Below, one piece after another: positions 1-7,732 of a stretch of 64,000 nucleotides of DNA. Position 1 is the first letter of the stretch, and each line of letters starts with the position of its first letter. Origin of the DNA: Acholeplasma equifetale ATCC 29724 (GTDB lineage Bacteria; Bacillota_I; Bacilli_A; Acholeplasmatales; Acholeplasmataceae); the NCBI RefSeq assembly GCF_000687735.1, contig NZ_JHXL01000004.1:1-64000 (forward strand), given 5' to 3'. Under the pieces are notes generated by a model that did not search any database, was not told the origin of the DNA, and saw only the letters and a program-made list of their open reading frames with translations. The translations under genes were made by a program, and so were the position numbers.

Positions 1-143
1 TCTTGACATATTAAACATTGAATATGATCTTTTTTTAATCTGATGTCAATAATCAATTTTCCATCTTTTCTATGAGTTTCAAGATGTTCAATTCTATTTT
101 TGATTGATTCTAAGAATAATAGTTGTATAATATTATCATGCAT
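1..143 (-). CDS. Putative transposase, N-terminal fragment (ISL3-like), cut by window edge
   Basis: A reading frame opens with ATG at 143 on the minus strand behind a strong ribosome site (AAGGAGG, 4 bases upstream) and runs off the left edge after 47 codons. The peptide begins MHDNIIQLLFLESIKNRIEH and ends with a basic stretch followed by CLIC. A short N-terminal segment leading into a cysteine pair resembles the zinc-binding start of ISL3-family transposases, but only the first cysteine pair is visible. The assignment rests on general resemblance and is tentative; a DNA-binding regulator is possible. The palindrome at 222-288 lies directly upstream. Confidence 0.35.
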   Translation of the reverse strand, partial: MHDNIIQLLFLESIKNRIEHLETHRKDGKLIIDIRLKKDHIQCLICQ

Positions 144-221
144 GGGGCCTCCTTATAATTTACGTTACAGCTAACTACAATTATAAGACAGCTCCTTTAT
201 TTTTAAACAATAAAATCCACC

Positions 222-288
222 TATAACATATATGGAGGTAGACCTCCCAATAAGTTATTGGGTATCGTAAACCTCCATATATGTTATA
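222..288. repeat. Nested palindrome: 18-bp outer and 8-bp inner inverted repeat
   Basis: The outer arms 222-239 and 271-288 are perfect 18-bp inverted repeats (TATAACATATATGGAGGT and its complement). Between them lies a second perfect hairpin, 246-253 with 255-262 (CCCAATAA/TTATTGGG, 1-base loop). There is no T-run after it, so it is not a simple terminator. It lies between the putative transposase start and the terminator of the metalloprotease gene. It could be a mobile-element end, a small dispersed repeat or a structured RNA; the sequence alone does not decide. Confidence 0.8.
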
Positions 289-297
289 TACCTAAAT

Positions 298-333
298 AAA
301 AAAGTACTTTGACAAAAATCAAAGTACTTTTTT
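298..333 (-). terminator. Rho-independent terminator after the membrane metalloprotease gene
   Basis: Perfect 15-bp inverted repeat (298-312 with 319-333) with a 6-base loop. The arms begin and end in A/T runs, so it can act in both directions. It lies 58 bases past the stop of the minus-strand gene ending at 392. Confidence 0.85.
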
Positions 334-391
334 CATGTTATTAAGCTTTTCTATTGCCCTATTTTTTAAAAATTACTACATCTAAACAGTT

Positions 392-1549
392 TTATATTTT
401 AAATATCGGTTTGATTTTTTCTTTAATTTCAAGTGGTTTATATACAAAATATAAACTATTTGAATAATTATTTTGGGGATTACTGAAAAAATCAGTTTCA
501 TCACTAATACCCAATAAATGATTGGTTAATTTTTCATAATAAGTCTTAATTTTTTCTTGAACTTTATAATTTGTATTTTGTATGCGATTTAACATACGAT
601 TTTTAGAATCTGTATCATTCATGGATTCATAAAAATATAAAAAATAATATGCCATTATCATTCCATCTTCGTCATTCTTAAGTTGGTTTTCTATTTGATT
701 GAATCGACTATTAATTGCAGTTGATCCAATTCTTCCTTCAAATGCTACCTCTTCTATATACGAAGATAACAATGATAAATATTGTTTTTTATAATAATTT
801 TTAGGATGTGATAAGGCATCGATTAATTGCGGCCAAAAATAATCTATACTTTCTTTATCATGTTCGATAAGTGTAACCGATTGAATTAAATAAGAAAGTC
901 TAAATAACATATCTTCTTCAATTTTTCTTGCTGCAACAAAGTCTCCATAAACACCCTGAAACTCTAATTTACTCGACTTAATAGCAAGATACGTAATTAT
1001 GCTTGTAATAACCATTAAAGTGAATAAAATGCCATTTAATTCATAAAAATTAAACTGTAGAAAAACGATCCACAATAATACGATAACTACACAATAAATA
1101 TAAGATGCTTTAGGACCATTTAATAAAACTTTTTTGAAAATTTGTACAATTTTTGTTTCATCTTCTATATTTCTTATTTTCATCTTATCCGGTATGACAA
1201 TACCACCTAACATTAATAAAAATCTAGGTATAAACTTAATTCTAAATCCTCTTTCTGTACGTACTAATCCAAATGCTAAAACATAGATTGCTTTAACAGG
1301 GATACCATAATAAACTAATGTAAAAAAATGTCCTAACTCATGAAACATAATTGCTAAAAATAAACCTATAAATACAAGTAATAAATGTATATACCAAGGT
1401 ATACTAAAAACACCTTTAAAAAAATGTTCCCATACACCTTTTTGTATTAGATACGTGTTTATAAAGCCAAATAATAATGACACGAAAATAAAAATAGATA
1501 TCGTGATAATTCTTTTTTTCATGTTTCTTTTTTTATTTTTATTCTTCAT
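392..1549 (-). CDS. M50-like (site-2-protease type) membrane zinc metallopeptidase
   Basis: This is a membrane protein of about 385 residues with an HEXXH zinc motif (MFHELGHFF, residues 70-74) inside a hydrophobic segment. That arrangement is typical of M50/site-2-protease family intramembrane peptidases, which cut substrates in the bilayer. The N-terminus is very basic (KNKNKKRNMKKR) and precedes a first membrane helix; further hydrophobic stretches follow to about residue 200, then a soluble tail of about 180 residues. The start was set at the ATG at 1549 because GGAG lies 7 bases upstream; the TTG at 1561 falls inside that ribosome site. The start overlaps the end of the SRAP gene by 11 bases, suggesting translational coupling. 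I do not see the usual NPDG-type second motif clearly, so the substrate and exact subfamily are unknown. Confidence 0.65.
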   Translation of the reverse strand: MKNKNKKRNMKKRIITISIFIFVSLLFGFINTYLIQKGVWEHFFKGVFSIPWYIHLLLVFIGLFLAIMFHELGHFFTLVYYGIPVKAIYVLAFGLVRTERGFRIKFIPRFLLMLGGIVIPDKMKIRNIEDETKIVQIFKKVLLNGPKASYIYCVVIVLLWIVFLQFNFYELNGILFTLMVITSIITYLAIKSSKLEFQGVYGDFVAARKIEEDMLFRLSYLIQSVTLIEHDKESIDYFWPQLIDALSHPKNYYKKQYLSLLSSYIEEVAFEGRIGSTAINSRFNQIENQLKNDEDGMIMAYYFLYFYESMNDTDSKNRMLNRIQNTNYKVQEKIKTYYEKLTNHLLGISDETDFFSNPQNNYSNSLYFVYKPLEIKEKIKPIFKI

Positions 1550-2231
1550 ATATAACTCCAATATCTTTTATAGCATCTTCTTCTTGATAAAGTGGTGAAT
1601 TTATTTTTTTGGTAACACGATGCATCATCATTTTTTGACTTTCATATGGTTTTAGAATATCATATAAAATTTTTTCATTCTTTTCTCTTGGATTTAACCA
1701 TGTTTTTTCTGTTTCATCTGTTAAAATCACAGGCATTCGATGATGAATCTCTTTAATCAAATCGTTAGCTTCAGTTGTAAGTATACCGACTGTATGAATT
1801 TTTGTTCCATCTGATTTAATATATGTATTCCAAATACTTGCCATTTTAAAAATTTTCTTTTCTTTTAGCATAATACGTCGTGGAAAATCATTTTTTTGAT
1901 TTTGATTCCATTCATAGAAACTATCAGCTAAAATAACACATCTTTGCTGAAGTGCTACTTTTTTAAACATTTCTTTTTCAAATATCGTTTCAGACTTAAT
2001 ATTAATAAGACTAAATGACTCATCGTTTTTTACAAAGGAAGGAATAAATCCCCATCTAAGTTCACCAATTCGATATTTACTACCATCATGAAGTAGTGAT
2101 ATCACTTCTGTTCCAGGTGCAACATTATATCTAGGCAAACTAAATGACTTTATATCTTCAATTGCATAGTTTTCTTTAACATAATTTTCCAATTCTTCAA
2201 ATGTTAAATTTACTGTAAAGCGACCGCACAT
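1539..2231 (-). CDS. SRAP-family abasic-site DNA-protein crosslinking protein (YedK/HMCES type)
   Basis: A 230-residue protein of the SOS response-associated peptidase family. Members cap abasic sites in single-stranded DNA by forming a thiazolidine bond through Cys2. All key elements are visible: MCGRFT at the N-terminus (Cys2 after Met removal), NIKSE (the asparagine and glutamate of the active pocket), RCVILADSFYEW and the histidine in HHRMPVIL. The ATG at 2231 was chosen over an upstream ATG because Cys must be residue 2 and because AAGGAAG lies 9 bases upstream. It is divergent from the translesion polymerase gene, so two DNA-damage tolerance functions share one 194-base intergenic region. 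The metallopeptidase gene follows with an 11-base overlap. Confidence 0.93.
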   Translation of the reverse strand: MCGRFTVNLTFEELENYVKENYAIEDIKSFSLPRYNVAPGTEVISLLHDGSKYRIGELRWGFIPSFVKNDESFSLINIKSETIFEKEMFKKVALQQRCVILADSFYEWNQNQKNDFPRRIMLKEKKIFKMASIWNTYIKSDGTKIHTVGILTTEANDLIKEIHHRMPVILTDETEKTWLNPREKNEKILYDILKPYESQKMMMHRVTKKINSPLYQEEDAIKDIGVIYEE

Positions 2232-2372
2232 TATCATCACTTCCTTTTGTAAATATTTTATCATGTAAATGCTTAATTCATAAAAATGAATGATAAAACG
2301 ATAATTAAGCGATTATAAAATATAGTCTTCAAAATGATAGTTTTTCAGTCTTTATTTTCAATTTTTTTCTCA

Positions 2373-2399
2373 TTGAAATTCCTAATTTCTTGTTATAAA
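2373..2399 (+). promoter_or_regulatory. Probable promoter of the Y-family polymerase operon
   Basis: TTGAAA (2373-2378) and TATAAA (2394-2399) are separated by 15 bases, slightly short. A strong ribosome site (AAGGAGGG) precedes the ATG at 2425. I found no LexA/DinR-type box (GAACnnnnGTTC) in the 194-base divergent region. Confidence 0.5.
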
Positions 2400-2424
2400 A
2401 TGAGTGCACTAAAGGAGGGTATTT

Positions 2425-3702
2425 ATGGATTTAAAATCGTATCAATTGCATAAAGAAATTTTATGTATCGACTTAAAATCTTTTTACGCATCCGTTGAAT
2501 GTGTATTAAGAAACTTAGATCCATTTACAACACCTTTAGTTGTCGCTGATCAAACACGTGGTAAAGGTGGATTATGTTTGGCAATTACACCATATCTTAA
2601 ATCTTTAGGTATACCATCACGTGTTCGTATTTTTGATATTCCAAAAGAAATTTCTGGAAACTTAATTTATGCAAAACCTCGCATGAAAACATATATGGAA
2701 TATTCATTAAAAGTTATACAAATCTACTTAAAATATGTTTCTTATGATGATTTATATGTTTATTCCATTGATGAAGCATTCTTAGACTTAACGCCATATA
2801 AAAATATTTATAAGACTTCTGCTTATCATATTGGTAAAAGAATATTAGATGATATTTATGAAGAATTAGGATTATATGCTGCTTGTGGTGTTGGTCCTAA
2901 TATGCTTATGGCTAAACTTGCCTTAGATATAGAAGCAAAGCACCAAAAAGGTTTTATTGCTGAATGGAATTATGATGATATTCCTCAAAAATTATGGCCA
3001 ATTTCGCCTCTTTCAAAGATGTGGGGTATTGGACATCGTATGGAGCAAAATCTTAATCAATTAGGTATTTTTACAATTAAAGATTTAGCAGAATTCCCTG
3101 TTGATCGTCTAAAAAAACGTTTGGGTGTAATAGGTGAAGAACTTTGGTATCATGCACATGGCATTGATATGTCCATTTTGCAGCAAAAAAATCGTTTAAG
3201 AAAATTAAATAAATCTTTAGGACAGTCTCAAGTTTTATTTCAAGATTATTATCCACCAGATATTTTCATTATCATGCAAGAAATGGTTGATGAAGTGACA
3301 AGACGATTAAGAATTCATAAAAAAGAAGCTAAAACTATTCATTTATCCATCGGATACTCTAAAACAACTGGTGGTGGTTTTTCTAGACAAGTCACATTAG
3401 ATTATCCAACACATTCAGAATATCAAATTTTTAAAACTTGTTTAGAAATTTTTGAACAATTTTACGAAAATGAAGCTATACGAACGATTGGCATTTCATT
3501 ATCAGGTTTAGTTACTACTTCTTTTAAACAATTGTCTATTTTTGAAAATGAAGAAATGCTTGTTAAAGAAGAAAAACTGATGCATACAATCGATGAAATT
3601 AAAAATCGATTTGGAAAAAATAGTTTAAATCGTGGATCTTCACTTGAAGAAAAATCAACAATTAGACTTAGAAATACTTACGTAGGAGGGCACCATGAAT
3701 AA
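2425..3702 (+). CDS. Y-family DNA polymerase (UmuC/UvrX-like)
   Basis: A 425-residue translesion polymerase. The catalytic palm carries the metal-binding aspartate in CIDLKSFYASVE near the N-terminus and the hallmark YSIDEAFLDL motif around residues 111-120. A helix-hairpin-helix region (MWGIGHRMEQNLNQLGI) and a little-finger domain (about residues 245-360) follow. The partner YolD-like gene overlaps its 3' end by 8 bases. This matches the Bacillus UvrX/YqjW-YolD arrangement rather than DinB, so a Pol V-type role in lesion bypass is likely. It is transcribed away from the SRAP gene. Confidence 0.92.
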   Translation: MDLKSYQLHKEILCIDLKSFYASVECVLRNLDPFTTPLVVADQTRGKGGLCLAITPYLKSLGIPSRVRIFDIPKEISGNLIYAKPRMKTYMEYSLKVIQIYLKYVSYDDLYVYSIDEAFLDLTPYKNIYKTSAYHIGKRILDDIYEELGLYAACGVGPNMLMAKLALDIEAKHQKGFIAEWNYDDIPQKLWPISPLSKMWGIGHRMEQNLNQLGIFTIKDLAEFPVDRLKKRLGVIGEELWYHAHGIDMSILQQKNRLRKLNKSLGQSQVLFQDYYPPDIFIIMQEMVDEVTRRLRIHKKEAKTIHLSIGYSKTTGGGFSRQVTLDYPTHSEYQIFKTCLEIFEQFYENEAIRTIGISLSGLVTTSFKQLSIFENEEMLVKEEKLMHTIDEIKNRFGKNSLNRGSSLEEKSTIRLRNTYVGGHHE

Positions 3703-4024
3703 TTATCATGATCGCGGTATTATTAAATGGTTACCTTTTGATGGCTTAGCAGGTTTTCATGATATGTTATCTGAAATGCTTTTTAACATGAATAAAGCTT
3801 CTATGCCACAACTTCTTGAAGATCGGTTAGAGGATTTAAATAGAACGCTTCAAGAAGCAATTGAAACTCAAAAAGAACTTTATGTGAAATATTTTGATAA
3901 TGGTCAATTTAAAGATGATTTAATTTCAATAAAATCCATCGATCCTATCAAGAAAATCATTATTTCTCGTTATAAAAAACAATATCATTTGAGTCAGATT
4001 ATTGACTTAAAATTGATTGATTAA
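3695..4024 (+). CDS. YolD-like protein, partner of Y-family polymerase
   Basis: A 109-residue protein beginning MNNYHDRGIIKWLPFDGL, the RGxxKWxPFD start typical of YolD-like proteins, which in Firmicutes accompany UvrX-type polymerases and are thought to take a UmuD-like accessory role. The ATG lies within the last codons of the polymerase gene (8-base overlap) behind AGGAGGG with a 5-base spacer, so the two proteins are translationally coupled. The C-terminal half carries the basic β-strand-like segment KKIIISRYKKQYHLSQI. Biochemical function is not established for the family. Confidence 0.85.
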   Translation: MNNYHDRGIIKWLPFDGLAGFHDMLSEMLFNMNKASMPQLLEDRLEDLNRTLQEAIETQKELYVKYFDNGQFKDDLISIKSIDPIKKIIISRYKKQYHLSQIIDLKLID

Positions 4025-4051
4025 AAAAGTAAAAAAATTGTATATAAACGC

Positions 4052-4080
4052 TTGACATCATATTGGTTATTTGTTATCAT
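4052..4080 (+). promoter_or_regulatory. Promoter of tRNA-Gly
   Basis: Perfect TTGACA (4052-4057), 17-base spacer and TATCAT (4075-4080) with an upstream TG (4072-4073, extended -10). The tRNA begins 14 bases after the -10 box. Confidence 0.85.
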
Positions 4081-4093
4081 AATAAAGCATGAT

Positions 4094-4168
4094 GTCGGCG
4101 TCGTATAATGGTTATTACACGTGCTTGCCAAGCATGAGACGGGGGTCCGATTCCCCTCGCCGGCTCCA
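4094..4168 (+). tRNA. tRNA-Gly (anticodon GCC)
   Basis: A 75-base cloverleaf with CCA encoded. The acceptor stem is GTCGGCG/CGCCGGC (one U·G pair). The anticodon arm is CGTGC-TTGCCAA-GCATG with anticodon GCC at 4127-4129. The T stem is GGGGG/CCCCT with loop TCCGATT, a deviation from the usual TTC start. It stands alone with its own promoter and terminator. Confidence 0.97.
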
Positions 4169-4181
4169 GTTAGATATAAAC

Positions 4182-4213
4182 CCTCAATTGATACATTCGA
4201 TTGAGGTTTTTTT
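4182..4213 (+). terminator. Terminator of tRNA-Gly
   Basis: Nine-base stem 4182-4190 with 4198-4206 (CCTCAATTG; one G·U pair), 7-base loop, then seven T (4207-4213). Confidence 0.85.
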
Positions 4214-4507
4214 ATGTTTATATACAAAATATATCTATTCAAATGTTAAGGCGTTTATTAACTTTGGTCGCTATTAAAAATTAGTCTATCCGCTATTGAC
4301 ATAGAAATTTTAATATTTTCTTCTATATTAACGCTAAGATCGTTCCATTTTTTAATTAAGCAGATTTAATTCCATATTTTTTCAAAAAAAGATTGTAGCG
4401 ATAAGAACTAAATTATTTTTAAATATGTCGCTACTTTTTTATTATAAATTGACTTATAGTATATTTACATGGTAACATGGCTTATTAGAAAAAGGGGGGT
4501 TGGCAAA
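4214..4507 (+). other. Intergenic region between tRNA-Gly and tag
   Basis: About 290 bases of very AT-rich sequence with no convincing gene. It holds an isolated terminator-like hairpin (GTAGCGA at 4395-4401 with TCGCTAC at 4428-4434, 26-base loop, seven T at 4435-4441). It also holds a probable tag promoter (TTGACT 4449-4454, 18-base spacer, TAACAT 4473-4478). No open frame with a ribosome site feeds the hairpin, so a short non-coding transcript or a decayed gene could lie here, but nothing specific can be claimed. Confidence 0.4.
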
Positions 4508-5065
4508 ATGTCTAAATGTTCTTGGGCACTATCTAGTAAAAAATATGAAGATTATCACGATTTTGAATGGGGAATTCCAACACATGATGAACATCGTTTA
4601 TTTGAAATGCTAATTTTAGAAGGACAACAGGCTGGCCTAAGCTGGATTACAATTCTTAATAAACGTGAACTTTTAAATGAAGCTTACTATAATTTTGATC
4701 CATATAAACTGGCAAGTTTAACTGAAAATGATATTGAAAAATATCTAAATGATTCACGTGTGATTAAAAACCGATTAAAGATTGAAGCTGTTATCAATAA
4801 TGCAAAATGTTATTTAAAACTTAAAGAAAAATATGAAAGTTTAGATAAGTTCTTATGGTCTTATGTTGATTTTAAACCTATTGATAATCAGTTGAAGTCT
4901 CTAAGTGAGGCTCCTACTAAAACAGCTTTATCTGAAAAAATAAGTCAAGATTTAAAAGCTTTGGGTTTTAAGTTTGTTGGTCCAACAATTATATACTCTT
5001 ATCTTCAAGCAATCGGTATTGTTAACGACCACTTAATTTCATGTCCATTTCATGAGCATAAATGA
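4508..5065 (+). CDS. tag: DNA-3-methyladenine glycosylase I
   Basis: A 185-residue base-excision repair enzyme that removes 3-methyladenine from alkylated DNA; E. coli Tag has 187 residues. Family motifs are all present: KCSWA at the start, YHDFEWGIP, the long LFEMLILEGQQAGLSWITIL helix, and a zinc site made of the N-terminal Cys and a C-terminal H-x3-C (HLISC). The ATG at 4508 follows a GGGGGG ribosome site. An upstream GTG/ATG frame extension overlaps the predicted -10 box, so it is not used. The gene ends with TGA, evidence that TGA is a stop here. It is monocistronic, with a hairpin terminator immediately after. Confidence 0.95.
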   Translation: MSKCSWALSSKKYEDYHDFEWGIPTHDEHRLFEMLILEGQQAGLSWITILNKRELLNEAYYNFDPYKLASLTENDIEKYLNDSRVIKNRLKIEAVINNAKCYLKLKEKYESLDKFLWSYVDFKPIDNQLKSLSEAPTKTALSEKISQDLKALGFKFVGPTIIYSYLQAIGIVNDHLISCPFHEHK

Positions 5066-5093
5066 AAAAAGAAGGCAAAAGTGCCTTCTTTTT
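5065..5093 (+). terminator. Terminator of tag (bidirectional)
   Basis: Seven-base stem GAAGGCA/TGCCTTC (5071-5077, 5082-5088) with AAAG loop, flanked by a run of A on the left and five T on the right. Confidence 0.85.
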
Positions 5094-5115
5094 CGTTTTT
5101 TAGATGTATAAAATA

Positions 5116-5170
5116 GATGGTGTAATCTATATGCCTATCAATTAGGTGGTGGTAGTACACCATCTTTTTT
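5116..5170 (+). terminator. Second, larger terminator-like hairpin with internal hairpin
   Basis: Perfect nine-base arms GATGGTGTA (5116-5124) and TACACCATC (5156-5164) followed by six T (5165-5170). The 31-base loop contains a smaller CCTA/TAGG hairpin. It lies between tag's own terminator and the convergent lrgB gene, so its transcript is unclear. Confidence 0.55.
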
Positions 5171-5190
5171 ATAGAGCCGTACTTTTTAAT

Positions 5191-5883
5191 TCATTTTATA
5201 AAAAACTTAATAATTTCAAGCGTTAAAGGTGCTGTTGCAACTGTAATTAATCCTGTTAAAACTAACGATAATGTTGATAAAGAACCATCTAAATCACTAT
5301 ATTCTAATGCTTTTGATGTTCCAAGAACATGTCCACTAGATCCCAATGCTAATCCTCTAGCAATCGGATTATCGATTTTAAATATTTTAAAGATAATTGG
5401 TCCTAACATTGCTGCAATAATACCTGTTAATATAACGATTGCAACAGTTAAATATTTGATACCACCAAGTGATTCAGAAATACCGATTGCGATAGCTGTT
5501 GTAACACTTTTTGGAATGAATGTTGCAGCTAATACATCAGATAACCCTAATACAATACTTAAAATTCCAATACTTAATGCATGTCCTACAACACCTACTA
5601 AAATTGTAATTAAAACAATTTTCCAATGTTTTTTTAATACATCTAAATTCTCATATAAAGGTACAGCTAAAGATACAGTTGCGGGTCCTATTAAAAATGT
5701 TATAAATGATGTTTCTTCTTTATATGATTCGTAAGGTATTTCACCTACGAGTAAAATAATCATTATAACTATACTTGTTAATAATAAAGGATTTAAAATA
5801 GTTAATTTAAATTTATGTTGTATACATGAAAATACAATAAATATTCCTAATGTAAGTGTCATATAAATTAGCATATTACTCAT
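5191..5883 (-). CDS. lrgB: LrgB/CidB-family membrane protein
   Basis: A 230-residue polytopic membrane protein. Family features include the FLIGPATVSLAVPLYENL and FIPKSVTTAIAIGISE segments and a glycine-rich GLALGSSGHVLGTSKALEYS near the C-terminus. LrgB works with the small holin-like LrgA. The pair was first described as controlling murein hydrolase activity in Staphylococcus, and later as a pyruvate (overflow metabolite) uptake system in Bacillus and Streptococcus. It overlaps lrgA by 8 bases and ends before a terminator-like hairpin shared with the convergent tag side. In this context a transport role looks more plausible than autolysis control; that is inference. Confidence 0.92.
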   Translation of the reverse strand: MSNMLIYMTLTLGIFIVFSCIQHKFKLTILNPLLLTSIVIMIILLVGEIPYESYKEETSFITFLIGPATVSLAVPLYENLDVLKKHWKIVLITILVGVVGHALSIGILSIVLGLSDVLAATFIPKSVTTAIAIGISESLGGIKYLTVAIVILTGIIAAMLGPIIFKIFKIDNPIARGLALGSSGHVLGTSKALEYSDLDGSLSTLSLVLTGLITVATAPLTLEIIKFFIK

Positions 5884-6220
5884 CTTTAACCCCTCCTTTT
5901 GCAGTTAATGCTGTAAGGATTAAAGTAACTATTGTTGAAACTAATAAGACAACACATATTTCAATAAAATATGTTCTAACAATATCAAAATATTCAATTA
6001 ATCCAACACATAATGGGACAAATAGAAATGACATATTTTTTTGTAAATAGCATGTTAAATCTTTAATGTGTTCGACTTTTAAAACTTTTGTCCATAGTGC
6101 CAAAAATAGTAAAATCAATCCAATTAAACTTCCTGAAATACTAAAAGGAAGAATCATTGCGATTGCTTCTCCTAAAAGTGTAAAAAATATTAATATAAAA
6201 AGTTGTAGCATAATCTTCAT
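5876..6220 (-). CDS. lrgA: LrgA/CidA-family holin-like protein
   Basis: A 114-residue protein with four hydrophobic segments. The segment FSISGSLIGLILLFLALW matches the family core (xPGSxxGMxLLFxxL). The ATG at 6220 was chosen because GAGGG lies about 9 bases upstream; an upstream in-frame ATG at 6280 would add a non-conserved 20-residue tail that overlaps the probable promoter. A -10 box (TATAAT at 6257-6252) lies upstream without a good -35. The gene is followed with an 8-base overlap by lrgB. See lrgB for function. Confidence 0.88.
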   Translation of the reverse strand: MKIMLQLFILIFFTLLGEAIAMILPFSISGSLIGLILLFLALWTKVLKVEHIKDLTCYLQKNMSFLFVPLCVGLIEYFDIVRTYFIEICVVLLVSTIVTLILTALTAKGGVKDE

Positions 6221-6251
6221 GATGTAACCCTCGATTAAATATACCGAAACT

Positions 6252-6257
6252 ATTATA
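6252..6257 (-). promoter_or_regulatory. -10 box of lrgAB
   Basis: TATAAT on the minus strand, 32 bases before the lrgA ATG. No convincing -35 box at 16-18 bases, so an activator may be needed. Confidence 0.45.
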
Positions 6258-6302
6258 TGAGATTTTAATGCTTTTTGCACTCATATTTATAATAAATTAA
6301 AG

Positions 6303-6330
6303 AAAAACCATTTTATGGTTAAAAATGGTT
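6303..6330 (-). terminator. Terminator of the amino-acid ABC operon
   Basis: Nine-base stem AACCATTTT/AAAATGGTT (6306-6314, 6322-6330) overlapping the 3' end of the ATPase gene, followed on the minus strand by a T-run. Confidence 0.75.
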
Positions 6331-7068
6331 AATCACTCGATTTAAGAAGTCTTTAGTTCGTTCATTTTTAGGATTTTCAAAAATTTCTTCTGGTGTTCCA
6401 TATTCAATGATTTTACCTCTATCTAAGACAATAATTTCATCAGCAAATGCCTTTGCGAAACTCATCTCATGTGTAACAATGATCATGTTCATACCTGAAT
6501 TCACTAAATCTTTCATAACCTTTAAAACTTCACCAATCATTTCAGGGTCTAATGCCGATGTAGGTTCATCAAAAAGAATAACATCGGGTGATATACTTAA
6601 AGATCTAGCAATTGCAATTCTTTGTTTTTGTCCACCGGATAATTGATTAGGATATTGATTAATTTTATCAAGTAATCCTACTTTTTCTAATAAATTTTTT
6701 GAAATTTTTGTTGCTTCTTCTTCACTACGATTTAAAACTTTAATTTGAGGTAAATTAATGTTTTCTAAAACACTTAAATGGGGGAAAAGGTGGAAGTTTT
6801 GAAATACCATACCAATTTTTCTTCTGTAGTCTGTTAAATCGAATTTTTTATCTAAAATAGAATGTCCTAAATACTTTATTTCTCCGATATTAGGGCGTTC
6901 CATCAAATTCAACATTCTAAGTAAAGTTGATTTACCAGATCCACTTGGACCAATAAACACTGTAACACCTTTTTTAATGTTTAAGTTGATATCAACTAAA
7001 GCCCGAGTACCATCACCAAATGTTTTATATAAATTTTTAATTTCAAATAGGATATTAGCGTCCATCAT
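6319..7068 (-). CDS. Polar amino-acid ABC transporter ATPase (GlnQ/ArtM type)
   Basis: A 249-residue ATP-binding subunit. Walker A is GPSGSGKST, the Q-loop is [19 protein letters not shown], the signature is [15 protein letters not shown], Walker B is [15 protein letters not shown] and the switch histidine is in IIVTHEM. This matches the HisP/GlnQ subfamily of basic and polar amino-acid importers. It is the last gene of a three-gene operon (binding protein, permease, ATPase) and overlaps the permease gene by 14 bases. Control is by the T-box leader at 8558-8800, whose specifier reads arginine, so arginine is the favoured substrate. Two adjacent ATGs (7068, 7065) are possible starts. Confidence 0.93.
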   Translation of the reverse strand: MMDANILFEIKNLYKTFGDGTRALVDINLNIKKGVTVFIGPSGSGKSTLLRMLNLMERPNIGEIKYLGHSILDKKFDLTDYRRKIGMVFQNFHLFPHLSVLENINLPQIKVLNRSEEEATKISKNLLEKVGLLDKINQYPNQLSGGQKQRIAIARSLSISPDVILFDEPTSALDPEMIGEVLKVMKDLVNSGMNMIIVTHEMSFAKAFADEIIVLDRGKIIEYGTPEEIFENPKNERTKDFLNRVINHF

Positions 7069-7732
7069 GGCGTCTCATCCTTTCTTCTATTTTACTCATT
7101 AATAGTGATGTGGAATATGTAAGTACAAAGTATAATATCGCAGTTACAATATATACTTCTTTAATTGCATATGTACCAACCTTAACAATACTTGCAGCAT
7201 ACATTAATTCGGCAATACCCAAATATGTAAAGATAGATGTTTCTTTAATAAGTGATGCAAACTCGTTTCCAAGCGATGGAATCATTTGCTTAATTGCTTG
7301 TGGTAATATAATATGTCTAAATGTTTGACCATTGGTTAAACCTAAACTTAACGCTGCTTCTTTTTGACCTTTATCAACTGCTAAAATACCTCCTCTAAGT
7401 ATTTCAGCCATGTATGCGCTAGAATTAATAACTAATCCAATAACGCCTGGAATAAAACTTGATATATCTATACCTAAGACTAATTTAACTGGAAGTTTTA
7501 CAATTGAATATATTAATAAAACTTGTACTAAAAGTGGTGTTCCACGAATAAATTCAACATATGCAGTTCCTAAAAATCTAAAAATTTTAATTTTAGATAG
7601 ACGCATAAATGCCGGTATAAACGATAATATAGCACCTAATATAATACTTAAAATAGCGAGTAATAAAGTCAGTAATAGACCTTTTAATAGTACACCAAGA
7701 TAATAAGCATCAAATAAAAATGAGAAATCCAT
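7055..7732 (-). CDS. Amino-acid ABC transporter permease (HisM/GlnP type)
   Basis: A 225-residue inner-membrane permease with the family signature around the EAA loop ([26 protein letters not shown]). This is the coupling site for the ATPase. The segment [17 protein letters not shown] is the usual conserved early motif. The start codon overlaps the stop of the binding-protein gene by one base (TAATG), and the end overlaps the ATPase gene by 14 bases, so all three subunits are translationally coupled. One permease gene implies a homodimeric channel. Confidence 0.93.
   Translation of the reverse strand: MDFSFLFDAYYLGVLLKGLLLTLLLAILSIILGAILSFIPAFMRLSKIKIFRFLGTAYVEFIRGTPLLVQVLLIYSIVKLPVKLVLGIDISSFIPGVIGLVINSSAYMAEILRGGILAVDKGQKEAALSLGLTNGQTFRHIILPQAIKQMIPSLGNEFASLIKETSIFTYLGIAELMYAASIVKVGTYAIKEVYIVTAILYFVLTYSTSLLMSKIEERMRRHDGR

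Noticed and set aside
4021-4277. Two short open frames across the tRNA-Gly gene on both strands
   Set aside because: They coincide with the tRNA, its promoter and terminator; no ribosome site and no recognisable protein.
4296-4329. TTGACA box as a possible promoter in the tRNA-tag gap
   Set aside because: No -10 box at 16-18 bases; TATATT is 22 bases away and no gene follows directly.
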